Positions 53,931-63,032 of a DNA stretch of 64,000 nucleotides are shown piece after piece. The notes under the pieces were generated by a model that was not told where the DNA came from, made no database searches, and saw only the letters and a list, made by a program, of their open reading frames with translations. Position numbers and translations under genes: made by a program. The DNA comes from RGIG5612 sp045627365 (GTDB lineage: Bacteria; Bacillota; Clostridia; Lachnospirales; Lachnospiraceae), in assembly GCA_045627365.1 (NCBI GenBank), contig JAZQNN010000016.1, positions 17,905 through 81,904 on the forward strand, read 5' to 3'. Position 1 is the stretch's first letter. Every line of letters starts with the position of its first letter.

Positions 53931-55148
53931 ATGATTAATGTAGCTGTTATGGGATATGGCACGATCGGCTCGGGTGTTGTTGAGATCCTGAACACCAATT
54001 CAAAGATCGTTGCAGGGAACGCCGAGAGCGAAGTCCGCGTGAAGAAAGTACTGGATCTTCGCGATTTTCCGGGCAGTCCTGTTGAAAGCATTCTTACCCA
54101 TGATTTTAATGATATAGTTAACGATCCTGAGATCGACATCGTCGTTGAGGTAATGGGCGGGACTGGTGCTGCATACAGATTTGTAAAGGCATCTCTTGAG
54201 GCAGGAAAGAGCGTAGTTACATCCAACAAGGCTCTCGTTGCGGCATATGGTCCTGAGCTGATCTCGATCGCTGCAGAGAAGAACATCAATTTCTTCTTTG
54301 AGGCCAGCGTCGGCGGCGGTATCCCGATCATCAGGCCGCTCGTTCAGTGCCTGACAGCTGAGGATATTCTGGAGATCACAGGAATCCTTAACGGCACGAC
54401 CAACTTTATCCTTACAAAGATGTTCAATGAGGGCAGCGAATTTGCTCCGACTCTTAAAGAGGCACAGAGCTTAGGCTATGCAGAGGCAGATCCGACAGCC
54501 GATGTGGAAGGATTTGACGCATGCAGGAAGATCGCGATCCTTACAGCACTCGCATATGGCAAATTCGTTGATTTTGAGGACATTCTCTGCAAGGGGATCA
54601 CAGGAATTTCCGACATCGATATCGCATATGCCAAGGCCCTCGGCAAGAAGATCAAGCTCCTTGCAACGGCCCGCAAGGATCAGGATAATGTATGCTGCGA
54701 GGTTGCTCCGTGCATGATAGGCCAGTCGAGCCCGCTTTACGCGGTCGATGATGTAATGAATGCGATCTCGGTTCGCGGCAATATGCTCGGCGAGGTAATG
54801 TTCTACGGTGCGGGCGCAGGAAGCCTTCCTACTGCTTCGGCGGTCGTAGCTGATATCATCGTTGCGGCAAAGCATCTTAACGTCAATGTTCCGGTCAAAA
54901 TGGACGCTGAGAAGCTTCAGCTTGCTGATGCCGGAGATTTTACGGACAGATATTTTATTCGTCTGGATTCAGCTTTTGATGCTGATGAGATCAGAAAATT
55001 CGCTGAGATCGAATGCAGGATCGACCTTCCGGATATGACGGGCGAATACGGAGTGATGGTAGCTCCGATAAGCGGAAACGACATCAATCTCGGACTTAGC
55101 CGTGTAAGCGATCCGGCCAAGGTCAAGAACGTTATTAAGGTGAGATGA
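53931..55148 (+). CDS. hom: Homoserine dehydrogenase
   Basis: Reduces aspartate semialdehyde to homoserine, the branch point to threonine and methionine. 405 aa: NAD-binding GYGTIGSGVVEIL, catalytic-domain GILNGTTNFIL and LGYAEADPTADVEGFDACRK, and a C-terminal ACT domain (about 330-405) for feedback control. ATG 53931 follows GAGAGG; a frame to 53916 adds only unrelated residues. ATGA-type coupling to the next gene. Confidence 0.96.
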   Translation: MINVAVMGYGTIGSGVVEILNTNSKIVAGNAESEVRVKKVLDLRDFPGSPVESILTHDFNDIVNDPEIDIVVEVMGGTGAAYRFVKASLEAGKSVVTSNKALVAAYGPELISIAAEKNINFFFEASVGGGIPIIRPLVQCLTAEDILEITGILNGTTNFILTKMFNEGSEFAPTLKEAQSLGYAEADPTADVEGFDACRKIAILTALAYGKFVDFEDILCKGITGISDIDIAYAKALGKKIKLLATARKDQDNVCCEVAPCMIGQSSPLYAVDDVMNAISVRGNMLGEVMFYGAGAGSLPTASAVVADIIVAAKHLNVNVPVKMDAEKLQLADAGDFTDRYFIRLDSAFDADEIRKFAEIECRIDLPDMTGEYGVMVAPISGNDINLGLSRVSDPAKVKNVIKVR

Positions 55149-55150
55149 GT

Positions 55151-56377
55151 ATGAAATATATTGTTGTTTTAGGAGACGGAATGGCCGACAGGCCTTTAGC
55201 CGAGCTGGGGAATAAGACACCGCTTCAGGTCGCCGCCACGCCATGCCTTGACAGACTCGCCGCAACAAGCGAGATCGGTCTTGCGGCAACGATCCCTGAA
55301 GGAATGAAGCCGGGAAGTGACACTGCCAATCTGGCAGTCCTGGGATACGATCCTAAGGTATATTACAGCGGAAGAAGCCCTTTGGAGGCACTGAGCATCG
55401 GAGTTCCGATGAAGGATACGGATATCGCGCTGCGCGTAAATCTTGTTACCATCACCGATGATGACATGAACGAAGACGGAACGGGAATTCCGTTCGGACA
55501 GAGGGTGATCATTGACCATTCATCAGGCGAGATCGCCACACAGGACGCTGCAGCGCTTCTTGAGGCATGCAGGGAAGTGATGGAAAATGACGAGTTCAAG
55601 TTTTACGTAGGAACCAGCTACCGTCATTGCTGCATCTGGGATAAGGGCGAGGTTTTTGAGCTTGCTCAGCCGCACGATCACCTGACAGAGAAGATCGGCC
55701 AGTATCTTCCGGCAAATGAGAAATTTCTTGAGATGATGGAGAAGAGCTTTGAGATCCTCAACCATCATCCGATAAATGAAAGACGCAGAAAGCTTGGCAA
55801 GAATGTTGCCAACTGCATGTGGTTCTGGGGCGCAGGCACCAAGCCGCAGCTGTCTCCTTTCATACAGCGCACCGGCAAAAAGGGCGCTATGATCTCAGCG
55901 GTAGACCTTCTTAAGGGTATCGCGGTCGGCGCGGATATGAAGGTCATCGAGGTCGAAGGAGCAAATGGACAGCTAGAGACCAACTATGAGGGCAAGGCTG
56001 ACGCAGCACTTCATACTTTGCTCAGAGAAGGCAATGATTTTGTATACGTTCACGTTGAGGCACCGGACGAAATGGGACACCAGGGAAGCGTTGAACGCAA
56101 GATCAAGTCTATTGAATATCTCGATAGCCGCCTGATAAGCCGCCTGGTTGATGGATTAAATGCAGAAGAGGTTCCTTTCAGGATGCTCGTAATGCCGGAT
56201 CATCCGACACCGATATCGATCAGAACGCATTCTTCGGAGCCCGTACCGTATCTGCTTTACGACAGCACGAAGCCGGTTGAAAGTACCGTGAAATACGACG
56301 AGGAAGAAGCTGGAAAGACCGGGATCCTGGTAAAACCGGGAAGCCGAATGATCGATAAATTACTTGAGATGGATTAA
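55151..56377 (+). CDS. PGAM/ApgM-like protein, proposed homoserine kinase
   Basis: Alkaline-phosphatase-superfamily protein related to archaeal-type cofactor-independent phosphoglycerate mutase. 408 aa starting MKYIVVLGDGMADRPL, with the metal-binding regions VLGDGMAD, PGSDTANLAVLGYDP (Ser/Thr nucleophile) and the late HVEAPDEMGHQG and VMPDHPTP. In Bacillota the subgroup found between hom and lysC is a proposed homoserine kinase replacing GHMP-type ThrB, and no thrB is seen here. An ATG at 55145 overlapping the hom stop is an alternative start. The role rests on context, not on demonstrated residues. Confidence 0.88.
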   Translation: MKYIVVLGDGMADRPLAELGNKTPLQVAATPCLDRLAATSEIGLAATIPEGMKPGSDTANLAVLGYDPKVYYSGRSPLEALSIGVPMKDTDIALRVNLVTITDDDMNEDGTGIPFGQRVIIDHSSGEIATQDAAALLEACREVMENDEFKFYVGTSYRHCCIWDKGEVFELAQPHDHLTEKIGQYLPANEKFLEMMEKSFEILNHHPINERRRKLGKNVANCMWFWGAGTKPQLSPFIQRTGKKGAMISAVDLLKGIAVGADMKVIEVEGANGQLETNYEGKADAALHTLLREGNDFVYVHVEAPDEMGHQGSVERKIKSIEYLDSRLISRLVDGLNAEEVPFRMLVMPDHPTPISIRTHSSEPVPYLLYDSTKPVESTVKYDEEEAGKTGILVKPGSRMIDKLLEMD

Positions 56378-56415
56378 GTCGGTAAGATTTGTCCGACTGA
56401 TATAAGGAGAAGGAG

Positions 56416-57624
56416 ATGTTAGTTGTTAAGAAATTTGGCGGCTCATCAGTCGCCAATAAGGAGAGGATTCTGAACGTCGCCAGACGCTGCGCGGAGGAGT
56501 ACTACCTGGGCAATCAGGTCGTAGTCATTCTGTCGGCAATGGGCGACACAACGGATGATCTTATCTCGCTTGCTCATCAGATCACTGAGAAGCCTTCAAA
56601 GCGCGAGATGGATATGCTCATGAGCACAGGCGAACAGATAAGCGTTGCGCTTACCTGCATGGCTGTTCAGAGCATGGGAATCCCTGCAGTTTCGCTGAAT
56701 GCATTTCAGGTTCAGATGCACACCACAAGCACTTACGGAAACGCGAGACTCAAGAGTATTGACGTAGAGCGCATCAAGAACGAGCTCGAAGCCAAGAAGA
56801 TGGTATTCGTTACCGGCTTCCAGGGCGTTAATAAGTACGGCGATGTAACGACACTTGGACGCGGCGGTTCAGATACCACGGCAGTTGCTATCGCTGCAGC
56901 TTTGCGAGCTGACTTCTGTGAGATATATACAGATGTTGACGGTGTTTATACGTGCGATCCGCGTATCGTTCCGACAGCGCAGAAACTTGAAGAGATCACC
57001 TATGATGAGATGCTTGATCTGGCCACGTTGGGCGCGCAGATCCTGCATAACCGTTCTGTAGGTCTGGCTAAAAAATATAATATTCCTATCGTTGTCCGCT
57101 CAAGCCTGACAGACGCGGAAGGTACAGTTGTTAAGGAGGTTTTATCCGTGGAGAAGAGATTGATAAGCGGTGTTGCAGTAGATAAGTCACCGGCAAGAAT
57201 TTCACTTATTGGCCTGGAGGATACACCGGGTGTTGCATTCAGAGTATTTGACGAGCTTGGAAGAAGAGGCATCGTTGTTGATATTATTTTGCAGTCTGTA
57301 GGACGTGACGGCACCAAGGATATTTCCTTCACAGTGGACAAGAAGGATCTTCAGGAGGCAGTTGAGATCCTTGATGCAGCCAAGAATCGTCTTCAGTATC
57401 ACAGACTTGAGCATGAGGAAGGCGTTGCCAAGGTTTCGATCGTAGGCGAAGGCATGGTTACAGACCCTGCTGTTGCATCCAAGATGTTTGAGGCTCTCTA
57501 CAATGCAGGCATCAATATCAAGATGATCTCCACAAGTGAGATCCGTATCACCGTGCTTGTTGATGACCAGCATGCAAACGCAGCAGCCAACGCTGTTCAT
57601 GACGCATTCATCACTAACGACTGA
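56416..57624 (+). CDS. lysC: Aspartate kinase
   Basis: First step of the aspartate family (lysine, threonine, methionine). Monofunctional enzyme of 402 aa with N-terminal KKFGGSSVAN, the kinase core (TLGRGGSDTTAVAIA, about residue 150), and two C-terminal ACT domains (about 265-400) that bind end products. AAGGAGAAGGAG precedes the ATG. Grouping with hom and the putative homoserine kinase suggests a threonine-directed isoform. Confidence 0.96.
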   Translation: MLVVKKFGGSSVANKERILNVARRCAEEYYLGNQVVVILSAMGDTTDDLISLAHQITEKPSKREMDMLMSTGEQISVALTCMAVQSMGIPAVSLNAFQVQMHTTSTYGNARLKSIDVERIKNELEAKKMVFVTGFQGVNKYGDVTTLGRGGSDTTAVAIAAALRADFCEIYTDVDGVYTCDPRIVPTAQKLEEITYDEMLDLATLGAQILHNRSVGLAKKYNIPIVVRSSLTDAEGTVVKEVLSVEKRLISGVAVDKSPARISLIGLEDTPGVAFRVFDELGRRGIVVDIILQSVGRDGTKDISFTVDKKDLQEAVEILDAAKNRLQYHRLEHEEGVAKVSIVGEGMVTDPAVASKMFEALYNAGINIKMISTSEIRITVLVDDQHANAAANAVHDAFITND

Positions 57625-57650
57625 TCACGTACATACGTTTGAATCAACTG

Positions 57651-57688
57651 ATCCGGGATGCTTATGAGTGGTATCCCGGATTTTTTAT
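57651..57688 (+). terminator. Terminator of the hom-lysC operon
   Basis: ATCCGGGAT (57651-57659) pairs with ATCCCGGAT (57673-57681) around a 13-nt loop, then TTTTTTA. Confidence 0.9.
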
Positions 57689-57716
57689 GTCTGTGCGTTC
57701 AATATGTGCAAAATCT

Positions 57717-57725
57717 TGGTATAAT
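57717..57725 (+). promoter_or_regulatory. Extended -10 promoter for the M28 peptidase gene
   Basis: TGG-TATAAT, a consensus extended -10, 25 bp before the start codon; the -35 region is poor (GTTCAA). The short leader just holds the GGAGG site. Confidence 0.6.
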
Positions 57726-57750
57726 ATATAAAAAGCATTCGGAGGTAGTT

Positions 57751-58980
57751 ATGACTGACAAAGAGCTGGAACAGATTTTTATTGACACGGATTTTGTTCA
57801 CTGGAGCGGTTCGGAAGAAGAGCTCAGGGTCGCAGAATATCTTAAGGGCAAATGCGAGGCGTTGGGCGTTTTGGCCGAGATCGAAGAATTCGAAGTGCCG
57901 GAAGCTGAAGTCAAGGAGGCGCATCTTTATGCGGACGGAATGGAAATCCCGTGCGAGGGATGCTTCGGATGCGGCAGCGGTGAAATAGAGGGCGAACTGT
58001 ACTATATGCCGGGAACGGATCCTGTTTCGATCGCAGGCGCTAAGGATAAGATCGTGCTTCTGGACACCGGCGGAGTCGGCCATTTCGTATACCAGGATCT
58101 GATGAAGGCCGGCGCTAAGGGCATCATCTTCCAGTACGGCAATTTCCACTACGACAATGAAGATATTGATATAAGAGACTTAAGGCAGGCGGTGGTCAAG
58201 GACGCAAGGAAAGTGCTTTGCGTTACCGTCAATGTCAAAGAGGCTGTAAAGCTTGTTAAGGGCTCGGTCAGGACTGTCAAAATCGCCATCAGCCAGACGG
58301 AGGGCGTCGGACATTCTCACAACGTGATCGCGACTGTACCGGGAGAGCTGGATGAATATATCGTGCTCAGCGCGCACTACGATACGACTTTGCTCAGCCA
58401 CGGAGCCTATGACAATATGACAGGCTGCGCAGGCCTTCTGGGCGTAATGGACGCGCTCAAGGATAACAGGAACCATTACGGGCTTAAATTCATCTTCTGC
58501 GGAAGCGAGGAAAGAGGACTTCTTGGGTCAAAGGCATACGTCGCAGCTCATGAGGCTGAACTGGGAAAATACAAACTCAATATCAATCTTGATATGATCG
58601 GAACGATAATGGGCAAATTCATTTCCTGCGTCTCCGCTGAGGACAAGCTGTCCGCGTACATTTCATACATGGGCGCAGAGGTGGGATTCCCGATCAGCGC
58701 GAAGACGGGAGTATATTCGAGCGATTCAACGAGCTTTGCAGACAAAGGTGTTCCTGCGCTTTCTTTTGCAAGAGTTACTTCAAACGGCGTAGCTCCGATC
58801 CACTGCAGATATGACATTATGGACGTTCTGTCAATGGAGCAGCTGCAGAAGGATATTGAGTTTATTGCTTTGTTCACAAAGAGGATGGCGTGTGCGGCCG
58901 TTTGCCCGGTAGACAGGGAAATTCCGGAAGACATCAAGAAGGAACTGGATGAGTATACATACAGAAAACGCAAGAAATAA
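57751..58980 (+). CDS. M28-family zinc aminopeptidase
   Basis: Cytoplasmic metallopeptidase of 409 aa (no signal peptide). The metal ligands of the M28 fold appear in order: HYDTTL (about residue 206), HGAYDNMTGCAG (bridging Asp), GSEERGLLGS (catalytic Glu and ligand), NLDMIG (Asp), and a late His in VAPIHCRYD. A PA-like insert is likely between about 95 and 190. ATG 57751 is used, with GGAGG six bases upstream. Releases N-terminal residues from peptides; substrate range unknown. Monocistronic between two terminator/promoter signals. Confidence 0.9.
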   Translation: MTDKELEQIFIDTDFVHWSGSEEELRVAEYLKGKCEALGVLAEIEEFEVPEAEVKEAHLYADGMEIPCEGCFGCGSGEIEGELYYMPGTDPVSIAGAKDKIVLLDTGGVGHFVYQDLMKAGAKGIIFQYGNFHYDNEDIDIRDLRQAVVKDARKVLCVTVNVKEAVKLVKGSVRTVKIAISQTEGVGHSHNVIATVPGELDEYIVLSAHYDTTLLSHGAYDNMTGCAGLLGVMDALKDNRNHYGLKFIFCGSEERGLLGSKAYVAAHEAELGKYKLNINLDMIGTIMGKFISCVSAEDKLSAYISYMGAEVGFPISAKTGVYSSDSTSFADKGVPALSFARVTSNGVAPIHCRYDIMDVLSMEQLQKDIEFIALFTKRMACAAVCPVDREIPEDIKKELDEYTYRKRKK

Positions 58981-59056
58981 TGGAAAAACATCGGCACAGG
59001 TGATACAATATATTGCCGATAATCCTAAGGAGGGAACCGCTTTGGCGGGATGATAT

Positions 59057-59476
59057 ATGATATTCGAATCACAGAACGAAAAAGACACATACAATCTGGG
59101 CTTTGAGATGGGCCGGAAGGCTGAGCCGGGCACAGTTATATGCCTGACGGGAGACCTGGGTGTGGGCAAAACCGTTTTCACGGCAGGTTTCGCCAAGGGC
59201 CTTGATATTAAGACACCTATCTGCTCACCGACTTTTACGATACTTCAGGTTTACGAAGAGGGGCGTCTTCCGCTTTATCATTTTGACGTTTACAGGATCT
59301 CAGATCCCGACGAGATGGAAGAGGTCGGATTCGACGAGTATGCTTTCGGAGACGGTGTATGTCTCATTGAGTGGGGGCTGATGATAGAGGATATCTTGCC
59401 CGAGAATACCGTGTATATCACCATTGAAAAGGATAACCAGAAAGGCTTCGATTACAGAAGAATTACGGTGGAATAA
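59057..59476 (+). CDS. tsaE: tRNA t6A synthesis ATPase TsaE
   Basis: Resets the TsaB-TsaD complex during threonylcarbamoyl-adenosine synthesis at tRNA position 37. 139 aa with Walker A GDLGVGKTVF (about residues 35-44), the SPTFTILQVY switch and the Walker B-like IEWG. Slightly shorter than average but complete. First gene of the tsaE-tsaB-rimI-rnz-tsaD operon. Confidence 0.94.
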   Translation: MIFESQNEKDTYNLGFEMGRKAEPGTVICLTGDLGVGKTVFTAGFAKGLDIKTPICSPTFTILQVYEEGRLPLYHFDVYRISDPDEMEEVGFDEYAFGDGVCLIEWGLMIEDILPENTVYITIEKDNQKGFDYRRITVE

Positions 59477-60226
59477 ATGAAGATTCTTGCGATTGAAAGT
59501 TCAGGACCGGTAGCATCGGTCGCGTTATATGTTGATGGAGAGATAAAAACCGAGAAAAGGGGCGCTTTTAAGGTCACACATTCGGAGACTTTGATGCCGC
59601 TCGTTTCTGAGGTCATGAGCGCTGAAGAGCTCAAGAGTGTTGATTATATAGCGATCTCCGGCGGACCGGGTTCTTTTACAGGCCTGCGAATCGGAAGCGC
59701 GACTGCCAAGGGGTTGGGATTTGCGTTAAACAAGAAGCTTATTCATGTGCCGACACTCGATGCGATGGCTTATAATTTTGCATCAGATTATCCGGCTGCT
59801 GAAGGCCGCAGTATCGTTGTGCCTCTTATGGACGCCAGACGCAGCCAGGTGTATACAGGTGTTTACGAAATCACTGACGTGGGCGTTCAGACGCTCCTTG
59901 AAGGCTGCGCGATCGCAACAGATGAACTTGTAGATAAGCTTAATGAGATGTTCGGCGCGGGTGTGAATGTACTTTTCCTCGGAGACGGTATAGCGCCGGC
60001 CAAAGAGATAATTAAATCAAAGCTTGCTGCCAAGGCACTCTTTGCGGATGAGCTGGCAGCAGAAGGCGCTATTTCTGAAGAGAATGTCCTTCAAAGGGCA
60101 GGAAGCGTAGCTGTGCTCGGCACTATTTTGGCTGAGCAGGGCAAGATAGTTGAGGCTGATTTTGAGGCACCTGAGTATTTAAGACCGTCTCAGGCAGAGC
60201 GTGTAAGGGCTGAGCAGAACGCGTAA
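59477..60226 (+). CDS. tsaB: tRNA t6A synthesis protein TsaB
   Basis: Non-catalytic ASKHA-fold partner that supports TsaD. 249 aa, with KILAIESSGPVASVAL at the N-terminus, GGPGSFTGLRIG and PLMDARRSQVYTGVYE, all family signatures. The ATG follows the tsaE stop codon without a gap, and its end overlaps rimI by one base (TAATG), so translation is coupled. Confidence 0.95.
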   Translation: MKILAIESSGPVASVALYVDGEIKTEKRGAFKVTHSETLMPLVSEVMSAEELKSVDYIAISGGPGSFTGLRIGSATAKGLGFALNKKLIHVPTLDAMAYNFASDYPAAEGRSIVVPLMDARRSQVYTGVYEITDVGVQTLLEGCAIATDELVDKLNEMFGAGVNVLFLGDGIAPAKEIIKSKLAAKALFADELAAEGAISEENVLQRAGSVAVLGTILAEQGKIVEADFEAPEYLRPSQAERVRAEQNA

Positions 60227-60696
60227 TGGAAATCAGTTTTTACGAAATGAGTTATGAAGATATCCCGCAGATCGCGGCAATGGAGGCCAGATATTTCGGC
60301 CAGCCCTGGTCAGAGGCGGGGATCGGACATTATATGGACGCGGGCAACACGCTTTTCCTTGTTGCCAAGGACAATTCCAAGGTCCTGAGCGCGGACGAAC
60401 ACCTCACCAGGGTCGTTGGTTACTGCGCGGTCATGTGCGTACTTGATGAGGGAGACCTTGTGAGCATCGCGGTCGACGAAGAGTATCGCCAGATGGGCAT
60501 CGCGCGCGACCTTCTGGATATTGCTTACGGGATGCTTAAAGAGGCAGAGGTCGCAAAGCTTCATCTTGAGGTCAGGGAAAGCAATGCGCCTGCGATCGGT
60601 CTATACGAAAGCGAAGGATTTGTACAGGACGGGAAACGCCCGGGTTTCTACAGCAACCCGAAGGAAGACGCCCTTCTGTATACAAAGGAGTTATAA
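60226..60696 (+). CDS. rimI: Ribosomal protein S18 alanine N-acetyltransferase RimI
   Basis: GNAT acetyltransferase of 156 aa. The acetyl-CoA loop reads VDEEYRQMGIARDLLD (motif A, Q/RxxGxA) and the later EVRESNAPAIGLYESEGF is typical of RimI. It acetylates the N-terminal Ala of S18, with possible wider targets. Its place between tsaB and tsaD is common in Bacillota. Confidence 0.92.
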   Translation: MEISFYEMSYEDIPQIAAMEARYFGQPWSEAGIGHYMDAGNTLFLVAKDNSKVLSADEHLTRVVGYCAVMCVLDEGDLVSIAVDEEYRQMGIARDLLDIAYGMLKEAEVAKLHLEVRESNAPAIGLYESEGFVQDGKRPGFYSNPKEDALLYTKEL

Positions 60697-61608
60697 ATGC
60701 TGGATATTTGTTTGCTTGGGTGCGGCGGAATGATGCCGCTTCCGAGGCGCCATCTGACATCACTGATGATGCGTTATAACGGGAGCAACATCCTCATCGA
60801 CTGCGGTGAGGCTACTCAGGTTGCGATCAAGGAAAAGGGCTGGTCGTTTAAGTCCATCGATTTGATATGTTTCACGCATTTTCACGGTGACCATATCGGA
60901 GGACTGCCGGGACTTCTTCTTACGATGGGCAATTCCGACAGGACAGAGCCGCTCAATCTGGTCGGCCCAAAGGGGCTGAAGAAGGTCGTGGATTCACTTC
61001 GTGTGATCGCGCCGGAGCTGCCTTTTGAGCTGAATTATATCGAACTGGACGGTGATGAGCAGGAACTCTGGTTCGACGGATACAGGATCCAGGCTTACAA
61101 GGTTTACCACAGGGTCACATGTTACGGCTATAACTTCATCGTTGACCGCGCCGGCAAATTCGATGCCGAAAGAGCCAAAGCACTGGGACTCCCTGTCCGG
61201 ATGTGGAACAGGCTTCAGCACGGCGATGAAGTGGAATACGAAGGAAAGATCTACGTGCCGGATGATGTTATGGGACCGGAACGCAAGGGGCTTAAGGTTT
61301 CGTATTTTACTGATACCAGGCCGGTAGATGTGATCGCCGAGGCAGCAGGTGGAGCGGACCTTTTCATCTGCGAGGGCATGTACGGAGATCACGAGAAAGA
61401 TGACGACGCCAAGCAGAAGAAACACATGACCTTCTACGAGGCAGCAGCTCTCGGAGCAAAGGCACAACCGGAACGCATGTGGCTCACACACTACAGCCCG
61501 TCGCTTGTCAGGGCAGCCGAGTATATGGACGAGGTCCATCAGATATTCGACAAGGTTGAGCCGGGCAAAGATTTAAAGAGTATTACACTGAAGTTCGAAG
61601 AGGACTAA
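60697..61608 (+). CDS. rnz: Ribonuclease Z
   Basis: Zinc endonuclease that removes 3' trailers from tRNA precursors. 303 aa of metallo-beta-lactamase fold with FTHFHGDHIGGLPGLL, the LNYIELD region, YFTDTRPVD and the HYSPSL His. The exosite arm is likely in about 165-190. Lying inside the t6A operon, it links two steps of tRNA maturation; starts at the codon after the rimI stop. Confidence 0.94.
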   Translation: MLDICLLGCGGMMPLPRRHLTSLMMRYNGSNILIDCGEATQVAIKEKGWSFKSIDLICFTHFHGDHIGGLPGLLLTMGNSDRTEPLNLVGPKGLKKVVDSLRVIAPELPFELNYIELDGDEQELWFDGYRIQAYKVYHRVTCYGYNFIVDRAGKFDAERAKALGLPVRMWNRLQHGDEVEYEGKIYVPDDVMGPERKGLKVSYFTDTRPVDVIAEAAGGADLFICEGMYGDHEKDDDAKQKKHMTFYEAAALGAKAQPERMWLTHYSPSLVRAAEYMDEVHQIFDKVEPGKDLKSITLKFEED

Positions 61609-61611
61609 AAA

Positions 61612-62625
61612 ATGGCAGATATAAAGATTTTAGGAATTGAATCATCATGTGACGAGACCGCCGCTGCGGTAGTGAAAAACGGCCGTGAGGTGCTCTCAAG
61701 CGTTATTTACTCTCAGATAGACCTGCACACGATTTACGGCGGAGTAGTGCCGGAGATCGCATCGCGTGCGCACATCGAGAAGATCAACCACGTGGTCGGC
61801 AAAGCCTTGTCAGACGCAGGCTGCACGCTGGATGATATCGACGCGGTTGCGGTAACATACGGACCGGGTCTTGTTGGAGCACTCCTTGTCGGAGTCAGCT
61901 TTGCTAAGGCGATTGCGTATGCTTCCGGCAAACCACTTGTCGGCGTTCACCATATCAAAGGTCATGTATGCGCGAACTATATAACTTATCCGGAGCTTGA
62001 GCCGCCATTCCTGTGCCTGGTCGCATCCGGCGGTCACACGCACCTTGTAAAGGTGCTTGATCATATCTCTTACGAAATCATCGGCCGTACAAGAGATGAT
62101 GCGGCAGGCGAGGCATATGACAAGATAGCAAGGGCAATCGGACTTGGCTATCCGGGCGGGCCGAAAGTAGAGAAGGCTGCACACGAAGGCAATCCGAAGG
62201 CATATGATTTTCCGCGTGCCAAGATCGATGAGAATCCTTATGACTTCAGCTTTTCAGGCGTTAAATCGGCAGTCCTCAATTCAATAAATGAGGCACACAT
62301 GAAGGGCCTTGAAGTATCGCAGGCAGACGTTGCAGCATCTTTCCAGGCAGCAGTCATCGACTCCATGAAAGAGCGCGTGCTGATGGCGATCGACGAGTTC
62401 GGCATCAGCCGTTTTGCGATGGCCGGCGGCGTTGCGTCCAACCAGACTCTGCGCGGAGCACTTAAGGAAGCATGTAAGGGAGTAGGGTGCGAGTTTTTCT
62501 GCCCGCCGCCTGTACTGTGCACCGACAACGCTGCCATGATCGGCTCAGCGGGATACTTCGCATATATCAACGGAGAAAGGGCAGGACTGGACCTAAATGC
62601 GGTCCCGGGACTGAAACTTGAATAA
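61612..62625 (+). CDS. tsaD: tRNA N6-threonylcarbamoyltransferase TsaD
   Basis: Transfers threonylcarbamoyl to A37 of ANN-decoding tRNAs. 337-aa ASKHA protein with GIESSCDETAAAVV, the metal-binding HIEKINHV and HHIKGHVCAN, VASGGHTHLV, GAAGEAYDKIAR-like DDAAGEAYD and the late PPPVLCTDNAAMI. Works with TsaB and TsaE of the same operon; TsaC is not in the window. Confidence 0.96.
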   Translation: MADIKILGIESSCDETAAAVVKNGREVLSSVIYSQIDLHTIYGGVVPEIASRAHIEKINHVVGKALSDAGCTLDDIDAVAVTYGPGLVGALLVGVSFAKAIAYASGKPLVGVHHIKGHVCANYITYPELEPPFLCLVASGGHTHLVKVLDHISYEIIGRTRDDAAGEAYDKIARAIGLGYPGGPKVEKAAHEGNPKAYDFPRAKIDENPYDFSFSGVKSAVLNSINEAHMKGLEVSQADVAASFQAAVIDSMKERVLMAIDEFGISRFAMAGGVASNQTLRGALKEACKGVGCEFFCPPPVLCTDNAAMIGSAGYFAYINGERAGLDLNAVPGLKLE

Positions 62626-62639
62626 TATTTTGAAACAAT

Positions 62640-62662
62640 CAGCCTCGGCTTCGCCGGGGCTG
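62640..62662 (+). terminator. Hairpin after tsaD
   Basis: CAGCCTCGGC-TTCG-CCGGGGCTG with a stable tetraloop, followed by TATTTA. Likely terminator of the t6A operon. Confidence 0.6.
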
Positions 62663-62704
62663 TATTTATGTCGAGGTTTTGCTGCTTGGACGTCTTCGCT
62701 CGCG

Positions 62705-62759
62705 GCAGAGTTTGCCAAGGACACCTTGTAAAGCTGATAAATTCGTAAACTTGGCAAAC
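62705..62759. repeat. Palindromic interspersed repeat, copy 1
   Basis: A 55-bp unit bounded by GCAGAGTTTGCCAA and its near inverse CTTGGCAAAC. The right 30 bp (GTAAAGCTGATAAATTCGTA then AACTTGGCAAAC) are identical in copy 2. The inverted ends suggest a stem-loop or mobile repeat. A further half-unit (AGTTTGCCAAGGA) lies at 62794. Confidence 0.65.
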
Positions 62760-62893
62760 CGGACGCCGTCTGTAAGCGCCTGTCACAGCATTTAGTTTGC
62801 CAAGGAGACCCAAGAAAGGCATATTTTACGTTAATTTGGAAAAAAACCACTTAAATGACCCGAAAAATGCGGTGCCGGCGCCGTCTGAATGGA

Positions 62894-62948
62894 GCAGAGT
62901 TTGCCAAAGCACCCCGGTAAAGCTGATAAATTCGTAAACTTGGCAAAC
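62894..62948. repeat. Palindromic interspersed repeat, copy 2
   Basis: Same length and orientation as copy 1, with about six differences, all in positions 15-23. Both copies are preceded by a CCGTCTG segment within 10-60 bp. The rest of the 400-bp gap between tsaD and the GH3 fragment has no gene. Confidence 0.65.
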
Positions 62949-63032
62949 TCGTTATCGGAAAATGGATGTCCTGCAAGGGAAAACGGAATTTCGCCCGAAA
63001 TACGATTACTGGAATAATCTGTTTTTTTGTAA

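Noticed and set aside
62701..62950. CRISPR array
   Set aside because: Only two diverged repeat copies with unequal spacing and no cas genes; the inverted ends fit a palindromic repeat instead.
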